A program made the translations under genes and the position numbers. Below, one piece after another: positions 18,074 to 24,422 of a stretch of 39,837 nt of DNA. The notes below the pieces were generated by a model. That model made no database searches and was not told where the DNA came from. It saw nothing but the letters and a program-made list of their open reading frames with translations. Source of the stretch: Romboutsia weinsteinii (GTDB taxonomy: Bacteria > Bacillota > Clostridia > Peptostreptococcales > Peptostreptococcaceae); the NCBI RefSeq assembly GCF_002250835.2, contig NZ_NOJY02000029.1:1-39837 (forward strand). The letters run 5' to 3'. Numbering within the stretch: the first letter of the stretch is position 1; each line of letters opens with the position of its first letter.

Positions 18074-18745
18074 TTAGTTATTACTGTCATCGATTAAATT
18101 GTTTAATATAAATTTATTTTTTAAAAAAATAGATACTATAAATAATAATATTAAAGCTGATATAGATAAATAAAAACTATTGCTACCTATATTTACCGAC
18201 TCTGCTCCTAAATTTGTAAACACTAATATCCCTGGTATTGTTCCAAAAAATGTAGCTAATAAAAAATCTTTATACTTTATCGATGTCAATCCAGATCCAT
18301 AACTTATTACATCAAATGGGAACAGCGGTATTAACCTTAATAAAAATACGATTACAAACCCTCTATTATTTATCATATTTTCTATTTTATCTAGTTTTTC
18401 TTTTGTAAGCTTTTTAACTACATCTCTTCCCCAATATCTAGAAATAAAAAATGATATAGTTCCACCTATAAGTGCCCCTATAGTTGTATAAATATATCCT
18501 CTAAATAATCCAAATACTAAACCTCCAGCTATCGCTAAAATCGAGTCAGGGAAAAGTGTAAGAGGTATTAATGCAAACATTATAATATATACTATAGGCG
18601 CAAATTTACCAAAAGAATCTACATAACCTTTTATATCATCTATACCTAAGTTTAAGCTACATATTTTACATATTGCAATTATTACAATAATTAAAAATAG
18701 TACTCCAATTATTAATTTTAATGTATTTTTATTATTTTTCTTCAC
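18074..18745 (-). CDS. TVP38/TMEM64 membrane protein (YdjX/YdjZ-like), second copy
   Basis: Polytopic membrane protein of the TVP38/TMEM64 (DedA-like) family; some relatives act in lipid scrambling. Typical core: FGLFRGYIYTTIGALIGG near residue 80, the FISRYWGRDVV stretch near 100, LLRLIPLFPFDVISYGSGLT near 138 (conserved Arg, Pro and Gly). 223 residues. Start is a GTG at 18745 with AAAGAGG. It lies between the iron-sulfur gene and the phosphatidyltransferase gene, mirroring the ydjX-ydjY-ydjZ order of E. coli. Confidence 0.88.
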   Translation of the reverse strand: MKKNNKNTLKLIIGVLFLIIVIIAICKICSLNLGIDDIKGYVDSFGKFAPIVYIIMFALIPLTLFPDSILAIAGGLVFGLFRGYIYTTIGALIGGTISFFISRYWGRDVVKKLTKEKLDKIENMINNRGFVIVFLLRLIPLFPFDVISYGSGLTSIKYKDFLLATFFGTIPGILVFTNLGAESVNIGSNSFYLSISALILLFIVSIFLKNKFILNNLIDDSNN

Positions 18746-18764
18746 TATAAAGCCTCTTTCATAT

Positions 18765-19901
18765 TTATAGTTTTATATTTTTAGCTAATTTTATTGTCTT
18801 ATATCTCATTTTCCATTTATCTATTACCGAGGTATTATTTTGTGTAAATGTATTTTTATTTATTACTTCTTCATTAAAAATAAAATCAAGTATGTGCAGT
18901 GTAGACTTATTGGCTAGCATCATAGACTCACAACAAGACTCACAATAAGATATTACTGTGTCAGTTTTAGCTTCTCTAGCTCTTTTATTCGTTTGGCTTA
19001 GTGAGATTTGATTATTTGTCACTCTCACCATTCCTCCTGAACCACAACATTCACTATTCTCTCTATTTTTATCAAACTCAACTATTTTTACGCCTAATAG
19101 TTTAAGTATATCTCTAACATCTTCATGGATTTCAGGCTCATATCTTACAGGACATGGGTCATGTAATGAAAATTCCGCCTTTACATCTAAATAATTGTTT
19201 TGAATACCCTCGGGTAGTCCATATTCTTTAATCACACTCCACAGAGGTGTTACTTTAATATTATTACTGTTCTTTCTTATAGTATCAAAACAGTTTGGAC
19301 AAGCAACTATCACCTCATAGATATCATTTTTATTAAAAATTTTATCTAGTTTTGTATAATATTTTTTAAACTTTTCAGTATCTCCCATAGCTAAGGTAGG
19401 CTTTCCACAACATTCAATAGTTAATGAGATATCATCTATATGAGATTTTAAATATTCAAAAGTATTTATTACTATCTCACTACTATAACTAGAAAGGCTA
19501 CATCCAGGTAAAAATATCTTTTTAGTCTTATTATCTGTAAAATCACGTGAAAACAAAGAAGAAAAACTATTTACTTGATGAAATTTTACAGTATTATATC
19601 CCATATTTTTTAATTCCTTTGGATTATTAAAAAATATATCTTTTCTAATATTATAAAACATATCCTTTAAATCTATATCTTTTGGACATTTTACCTTACA
19701 TATATTACAAAGCATACATGAATAGGGTATGTCTTTGTCTATAGCCTTATCTTCAATGATTTTTTCCATAAGTTCTCTTGGAGATGCACTATACTCTTTC
19801 ATCATTGGACATACGCTAAAACATTTTTTGCAATTTATGCAATCTTTATTTTTATCTTCAACTATATCTAATGTTTTTTTATCTAAATTTATTTTATGCA
19901 T
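18765..19901 (-). CDS. CCG-domain iron-sulfur protein (HdrD/GlpC-like)
   Basis: Cytoplasmic redox protein with two 4Fe-4S ferredoxin motifs (CINCKKCFSVCP near residue 20 and CMLCNICKVKCP near 62) followed by two cysteine-rich CCG domains: ECCGKPTLAMG near 163 and ECCGSGG near 286 with CESCCESM near 320. This is the architecture of heterodisulfide reductase subunit D, glycolate oxidase GlcF and LldE-like proteins; CCG domains can carry an unusual iron-sulfur cluster that reduces disulfides. 378 residues, no signal peptide, ATG at 19901 behind GGAGGT. It sits between two TVP38 genes where E. coli has the ferredoxin-like ydjY. No flavoprotein or hydrogenase partner is adjacent, so its electron donor is unknown. 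Confidence 0.88.
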   Translation of the reverse strand: MHKINLDKKTLDIVEDKNKDCINCKKCFSVCPMMKEYSASPRELMEKIIEDKAIDKDIPYSCMLCNICKVKCPKDIDLKDMFYNIRKDIFFNNPKELKNMGYNTVKFHQVNSFSSLFSRDFTDNKTKKIFLPGCSLSSYSSEIVINTFEYLKSHIDDISLTIECCGKPTLAMGDTEKFKKYYTKLDKIFNKNDIYEVIVACPNCFDTIRKNSNNIKVTPLWSVIKEYGLPEGIQNNYLDVKAEFSLHDPCPVRYEPEIHEDVRDILKLLGVKIVEFDKNRENSECCGSGGMVRVTNNQISLSQTNKRAREAKTDTVISYCESCCESMMLANKSTLHILDFIFNEEVINKNTFTQNNTSVIDKWKMRYKTIKLAKNIKL

Positions 19902-19948
19902 AATCGTACCTCCAACTTATAAAGGCTTTTGTATACTAAACCTTTGAT

Positions 19949-20656
19949 TTATCTTTTATTTTCACTCCATACTCTTCTTACAACATAAATTAATATGCTA
20001 AGTGCAAATAGAGTAAGTAATCCTGTCATCATTAATTTAGCACCACCTGTAAGCATACCACCTACATATGAATAAACAATAGTTGCTGGAAGTTGTCCTA
20101 TTCCTGTAGCCACAAAAAATGATACAAATCCCATTGATGTAAGACCGGCTGCATAACTCACTAAGTCAAACGACATAAATGGTAATAGTCTAGCTATTAA
20201 TATTGTGTGTTTTCCGTATTTTTCAAAGAATTCATCTACACTCTTAATCGCAAATTTACTTGTTAGGTTTTCTACAACATCACGTCCTAAAAACTTAGCT
20301 ATATAGAAGCATAGTGCTGCTCCAGCCATTGCACTACTCCAAGAAAGTATCGCTCCATACACCCATCCAAATAAAGCTGCATTAGCAAAGGTTATAACAA
20401 ATGCTGGAAGTGGAGCTGCAACTGATTGAAGTATCATAAGTAAAAATGATATTATAGGTGCCCATACTCCAAACGATAATATGTATTGCTTTAATCCTTC
20501 CATATCTAATGCTACTAAGTATGAAGTCATTTTATTTATTATTTCATTTACAGATGGAATAAATAAATATAATACTACTGCTAATACTAATATACCTGAC
20601 GTAATCCAAAATGGCTTATTAATACTTTTTTTTCTGTTACTAATATTATTGATAAT
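19949..20656 (-). CDS. TVP38/TMEM64 membrane protein (YdjZ-like), probable ATT start
   Basis: TVP38/TMEM64 family protein with the usual core: LLMILQSVAAPLPAFVITFA, FYIAKFLGRDVVENL and LLPFMSFDLVSYAAGLTSMG. The first ATG (20530) has no ribosome site and would drop the first membrane helix. The same frame is open 43 codons further up, encodes a clean helix (WITSGILVLAVVLYLF) and begins at isoleucine codons right behind AAGGGG (20663-20668); an in-frame stop lies just before. No ATG, GTG or TTG is available there, so an ATT at 20656 (spacing 6, 235 residues, the size of E. coli YdjZ) or its neighbour at 20659 is the likely start. ATT starts are rare and may keep expression low; a mutated start is the alternative. 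Confidence 0.7.
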   Translation of the reverse strand: MINNISNRKKSINKPFWITSGILVLAVVLYLFIPSVNEIINKMTSYLVALDMEGLKQYILSFGVWAPIISFLLMILQSVAAPLPAFVITFANAALFGWVYGAILSWSSAMAGAALCFYIAKFLGRDVVENLTSKFAIKSVDEFFEKYGKHTILIARLLPFMSFDLVSYAAGLTSMGFVSFFVATGIGQLPATIVYSYVGGMLTGGAKLMMTGLLTLFALSILIYVVRRVWSENKR

Positions 20657-20660
20657 AATG

Positions 20661-20789
20661 CACCCCTTACCTTATACTATTTATTGATTTTTATAATTTT
20701 AAACTTAATTTATAATTATTTAATACAATAATATATTCTTATCCAAACTTAAAATAAGGGGTGTATAAAAAGTTAATACTCCCCCCTAT
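20661..20789 (-). promoter_or_regulatory. Leader with two competing hairpins before the TVP38 gene
   Basis: On minus, CACCCCTTA (20755-20763) can pair with the G-run just upstream (hairpin 20754-20789, ATAGGGGG with CCCCTTAT plus a short upper stem, then TTATTTT: a weak terminator after the rhodanese gene) or, over about 85 bases, with TAAGGGGTG (20661-20669), which contains the TVP38 ribosome site (9 perfect pairs). The two pairings exclude each other. No strong promoter was recognised in between. Pairings are seen; a regulatory role is inferred. Confidence 0.45.
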
Positions 20790-20798
20790 TATATTAAA

Positions 20799-21509
20799 TT
20801 ATTTAGATAATTTAAACTCGTATTCTTTTACACCATCTACTGAATTAGTAGCTTTCTCGTAACCATTTTCAGTTAATATTCCTGCTGCTTTAGCACTTCT
20901 TCTACCAATTGAACAGTATATTAATATATCTTTGTCCTTATATTCATCAAGCTCATTAAACTTAGCTTCAAAATCATCTATTGGTATATTTATTGAATTT
21001 TCTATGTGACTCTTATCATAGTCCTTTGCATCTCTAACATCTACTACCACTGCATTTTTATTTTCAGATGCTAATTTTTCAAACGCTCCTCCAGTTACAT
21101 TATTATAAGTAACTGTTTTGTAATCATGCTCCTCCATTCCATCTTGAGCATTGTTAACTTTTTTAAATCCTTTATCAACTAACATCTTAGCTGCTTTACC
21201 ACTTTTATTTCCTGTGTTACATATTAAAACTATATTTTGATTTTCGTATCCTGCTAACTCATCTATCCTTGCTTCAAATTCATCAAATGGTATATTTATA
21301 GCATCTGCTAAGTGACCAGCTGCATACTTTTCTGAATCTCTAACATCTATTACTAAAGTTTTTTCGTTTTCACCAACTAATTCTTCTGTTTTAGCTGCAT
21401 CAATTTCACTATAGCCTTCTTCCCCCTTAGAAGAACATCCAATCACACCTAATGATAAAACTAATAACATCCCCACTGATAATACTTTAAATTTCTTGTT
21501 AATTTTCAT
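20799..21509 (-). CDS. Lipoprotein with two rhodanese domains
   Basis: Surface lipoprotein (lipobox GVIGC, Cys about residue 25) with a tandem pair of single rhodanese domains, residues about 35-125 and 135-236. Both keep an active-site cysteine: CNTGNKS near residue 97 and CSIGRRS near 198, and both share the VIDVRD.KYA.GH / VVDVRD.KDYDKSH type start, so the protein looks like an internal duplication. Rhodaneses carry sulfane sulfur as a persulfide. ATG at 21509 with GGAGGA. It is the third gene from the YnjE-like gene and is followed by the competing-hairpin leader. Partner and sulfur donor unknown. Confidence 0.9.
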   Translation of the reverse strand: MKINKKFKVLSVGMLLVLSLGVIGCSSKGEEGYSEIDAAKTEELVGENEKTLVIDVRDSEKYAAGHLADAINIPFDEFEARIDELAGYENQNIVLICNTGNKSGKAAKMLVDKGFKKVNNAQDGMEEHDYKTVTYNNVTGGAFEKLASENKNAVVVDVRDAKDYDKSHIENSINIPIDDFEAKFNELDEYKDKDILIYCSIGRRSAKAAGILTENGYEKATNSVDGVKEYEFKLSK

Positions 21510-21542
21510 TTTAATACTCCTCCCAATATGATTTGATATTTA

Positions 21543-21977
21543 TTAACTTTTAGCTGCAAAAGCTGTACTTAGTAATACAATCATTTGTATTAACAATACT
21601 AATGCAAATCCCATTATAAAGTAATGGTAAGCTAGCTTCTCACTAAAATAATTACTACTTATTACTATATAAACCGCCATACTCATAATCAATGTTATAG
21701 AGGCTTGTACCTTACAAAATAAATCTTTTTTATTTTTAATTACATACATTAAAAATATTAAGATTAATATTATAGCAAGTATTGATCCTACTTTTAGCAT
21801 AGATATATTTTGCTGCGAAAATATACTATTTTCAAATTGATATTTTCTGGAATATACATGTCGCATTACACCAGCTTTTTTATTAGTTAAATATTGAACT
21901 ATAAAAACACCGCATAAAGTACTTATTTGTAGAATTAATGCTAATATATATAACGTTAATTTAATCACTTTTTTCAT
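21543..21977 (-). CDS. Unknown four-helix membrane protein of the rhodanese cluster
   Basis: 144-residue protein I cannot assign to a family. Four hydrophobic segments are visible (about residues 7-28, 60-80, 90-108 and 118-140). Between the first two is a polar loop with a distinctive RHVYSRKYQFE stretch, perhaps a ligand or partner site. One cysteine lies in the first helix and one near residue 88. It sits 11 bases after the YnjE-like gene and 33 before the two-domain rhodanese, so it is co-transcribed and probably works with these surface sulfurtransferases. Ribosome site AGGT is weak. E. coli has no counterpart at this place. Confidence 0.7.
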   Translation of the reverse strand: MKKVIKLTLYILALILQISTLCGVFIVQYLTNKKAGVMRHVYSRKYQFENSIFSQQNISMLKVGSILAIILILIFLMYVIKNKKDLFCKVQASITLIMSMAVYIVISSNYFSEKLAYHYFIMGFALVLLIQMIVLLSTAFAAKS

Positions 21978-21988
21978 AATATTATTAC

Positions 21989-23356
21989 CTATTTAGGTTC
22001 TCCTGTTTCCGTAGGATTTGAAGTATCACTACTCCATCCTATCCATCCATCACTGTATAATGATGTATTTTCAAATCCCATAACATTGGCATAAGTTAGA
22101 ACTTCTGCCGCTCTCCATCCACTACCACACATAAATGATAAGTGATTATTTGTATCTATTTTCGAACTATCCCATAATGCTTTTATTTCATCCGCATTTC
22201 TCATAGTATTGTCAATATTTCTATAATCCTCTAATGTGACAGAGCTTGTACCTGCATATCCATATACAGCGCCTGGTATACGACCAGCCTTATCATGGTA
22301 GCTATATCCAGACTCTTTACCTATATACTCTTTCCAACTACGGTTATCAACTAATGTGAATTTTGGGTCATCTAGTGCTTCTTTAATTTCTGGTATTGTA
22401 TCTATTAAGTCAGAATTTGATGGTATTGTTGCTCCAAAATTATCACCTGGAGTTTTTTGGTTACTCTTTGTTTCTAATTCGTATCCAGCTGAAACCCACG
22501 CATCATTCCCGCCATTTAGTACTCTTACATCAGATATACCTATATAACGAAGTATAACTGCTACTCTATATGATGCCATCGTGTCAGGTCCCGTAACTAT
22601 TACAGTGTCATCTTTAGTAAATCCATAATCCAATGCAAATTTAGCTAAATCTTTATCATTAGCTAGCATCCAATTTGGTGGTGGTTCTACTGTATCTGTA
22701 TTTATATGAACACTAGTAGGAACATGTCCCTTAGAGTAAGCTTCACTTTCTTCTCCCCAACTAGCTTCAACAATTTTTATATTTTTAGCATTTTCAAAAG
22801 TTTCCGGAGTTTTACCATCTAAAACTTCTCTTACTACTTGTGGTGGTACTATCATTTTATAGTTTTTATAACTAACCATTGGAAGTTTTTCATCTTTAGC
22901 CCATTCACTTACATCATATGTATATAATTTATTATAGCCTTTTTCATTAAGATAGTTTGCTACAGACTTTACATCTTCTCCATTAGCATCATATAAAACT
23001 ATATTTTTATTAGAATCTATACCTTTAGTTTTTAGGGCTTCATCCAATACTTCATCTTTTTTATCAGAGTCTACATCTAACCAGTTAGCAGAGAAATCTA
23101 CTGCACCTTCTATATGACCCCCTCTTTCAACATTATCTAATGACCATCCATTATACGCATCATTTTGTCTTGTATCAACTACTATCCAAGAGTCATCTTC
23201 TAGATTACTTTGTAACTCTTCTGTCGTTATAGTTTTTAAATCTAATTCTGCTAAAGGTTCACTTTTATCTTCATCCTTACTACATGCAGATAAAGCAGTA
23301 ATACTTAATACTAATACTGCACTTAAAGCAATATTTTTAATATGTTTTATCGACAT
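21989..23356 (-). CDS. ynjE: YnjE-like three-domain rhodanese lipoprotein
   Basis: Sulfurtransferase of the YnjE type: three rhodanese domains (about residues 40-160, 175-300, 320-450) of which only the last has a catalytic cysteine, in FMCGSGWRAAE near residue 416, followed by the characteristic GWIGWSSDTSNPTETG ending. The first two loops lack cysteine (LYDANGED, VTGPDTMASYR). The N-terminus is a lipoprotein signal peptide (LSAC), so the mature enzyme is on the outer face of the membrane. E. coli YnjE, about 435 residues, has been linked to sulfur transfer for molybdopterin. The ATG at 23356 has AAGGAGGT. First gene of the module, just downstream of the fdhF-fdhD terminator. Confidence 0.92.
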   Translation of the reverse strand: MSIKHIKNIALSAVLVLSITALSACSKDEDKSEPLAELDLKTITTEELQSNLEDDSWIVVDTRQNDAYNGWSLDNVERGGHIEGAVDFSANWLDVDSDKKDEVLDEALKTKGIDSNKNIVLYDANGEDVKSVANYLNEKGYNKLYTYDVSEWAKDEKLPMVSYKNYKMIVPPQVVREVLDGKTPETFENAKNIKIVEASWGEESEAYSKGHVPTSVHINTDTVEPPPNWMLANDKDLAKFALDYGFTKDDTVIVTGPDTMASYRVAVILRYIGISDVRVLNGGNDAWVSAGYELETKSNQKTPGDNFGATIPSNSDLIDTIPEIKEALDDPKFTLVDNRSWKEYIGKESGYSYHDKAGRIPGAVYGYAGTSSVTLEDYRNIDNTMRNADEIKALWDSSKIDTNNHLSFMCGSGWRAAEVLTYANVMGFENTSLYSDGWIGWSSDTSNPTETGEPK

Positions 23357-23410
23357 ATCATACCTCCTTATAACCTATTTTTCTCGTGTTTTACAACATT
23401 CTCTCTTCTC

Positions 23411-23438
23411 ATTATACCCACCAATATATGTAAGTAAA
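23411..23438 (-). promoter_or_regulatory. Probable promoter of the ydj/ynj-like module
   Basis: TATAAT at 23411-23416 and TTTACT at 23433-23438 with a 16-base spacer, about 55 bases before the YnjE-like start. The -10 is perfect, the -35 is weak, which fits an activated or regulated promoter. Confidence 0.5.
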
Positions 23439-23442
23439 GTTT

Positions 23443-23459
23443 TATAGATATTATCTATA
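23443..23459. promoter_or_regulatory. Palindrome beside the module promoter
   Basis: TATAGATA-T-TATCTATA, a perfect 8+1+8 palindrome, 4 bases upstream of the -35 box. It has the spacing of an activator or repressor site; the protein is unknown, and in AT-rich DNA chance is not excluded. Confidence 0.4.
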
Positions 23460-23555
23460 CTACTTGTTTTATATATTTATTTTATCTATGTTTTTAAAAT
23501 TTATTTACTGAATATTGCTAATATAATAAAATTAAAATTAAGCTTTCTTATTAAT

Positions 23556-23603
23556 AAAAAAAGCTTATTGAAAATATAACATTACATCTTCAATAAGCTT
23601 TTT
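23556..23603 (-). terminator. Terminator of fdhF-fdhD
   Basis: AAAAAGCTTATTGA (minus) pairs with TCAATAAGCTTTTT over 14 bases across an 18-base loop; a T-run follows. It lies 20 bases past fdhD and separates it from the module downstream. Confidence 0.85.
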
Positions 23604-23622
23604 CTTTATTTATATTTTAAAT

Positions 23623-24387
23623 CTATTCCGAGTAAACATTCATTTTACTTCCACGAGCAAATCCAATCACTCTCATGTTTAACTTCTGTGCTAAATCAAT
23701 AGCAATGTTAGTAGCAGCTGATCTAGATATAATATAATTTATATTAAGCTTCGCACACTTTAATATAATCTCAGATGTCACCCTACCACTTGTTAGTATA
23801 ACTTTATCTGATACATCTATATTATTGTCTATACATCTTCCAATAATTTTATCTAGGGCATTGTGCCTTCCTATATCTTCTTCAAAGAATATAGTATGCT
23901 CAAGATCACTAAGAGCAACACTATGAGCTCCACCAGTTTCTAAAAATATCTTAGATTTTGTATTAAACTCATTCATAATTTTTACAAGTTTAGAAAAGTC
24001 TAACGTTTTTTTTATACTATCTTCAAATGAGTTTAAATTATCTAATTCTTTATAATAAATACTTCCTTTTCCGCACCCTGTGGTTATGGCTCTCTTTTCG
24101 CTAATTTTCTTATTGTATAATTCTTTACTTTCTAACCTTATATTGATACACCCCTTCTCTTCAAAAACTTCCATACTATTAATGTCATGTATATCTCTTA
24201 TAATTCCTTCAGAGAATAAGAAACCAACAGCCAACTCCCTTAAAGATTTTGGAGTACATATCAAAGTAATAAATTCTTTATTATCTATATATATGGTAAA
24301 TAAATATTCAACTATAATATTATCTTCTACCTCTAAAATCTCATCATCGATATATCTTTTTATATTATATTTTTCTACTACATCCAT
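23623..24387 (-). CDS. fdhD: Formate dehydrogenase maturation sulfurtransferase FdhD
   Basis: Passes sulfur from a cysteine desulfurase to the molybdenum cofactor of formate dehydrogenase; without it the enzyme is inactive. Family blocks: LRELAVGFLFSEGII near residue 45, TTGCGKGS near 107, ETGGAHSVAL near 152, EDIGRHNALDKIIG near 173, and the C-terminal RSAATNIAIDLAQ with VIGFARG. E. coli FdhD uses two nearby cysteines (C-x2-C); here only the first is present, followed by GKG, as in a number of relatives. 254 residues. It lies 35 bases after the fdhF stop, with AAAAGGA rather far (12 bases) from the ATG. Confidence 0.94.
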   Translation of the reverse strand: MDVVEKYNIKRYIDDEILEVEDNIIVEYLFTIYIDNKEFITLICTPKSLRELAVGFLFSEGIIRDIHDINSMEVFEEKGCINIRLESKELYNKKISEKRAITTGCGKGSIYYKELDNLNSFEDSIKKTLDFSKLVKIMNEFNTKSKIFLETGGAHSVALSDLEHTIFFEEDIGRHNALDKIIGRCIDNNIDVSDKVILTSGRVTSEIILKCAKLNINYIISRSAATNIAIDLAQKLNMRVIGFARGSKMNVYSE

Positions 24388-24422
24388 AGAATTAAATTAT
24401 CCTTTTCATACTATTTTAGATT

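Noticed and set aside
20531..20656. Frameshift at the start of the first TVP38 gene
   Set aside because: A first reading suggested that the N-terminal helix was in another frame; re-reading base by base showed one continuous frame, leaving only the unusual start codon.
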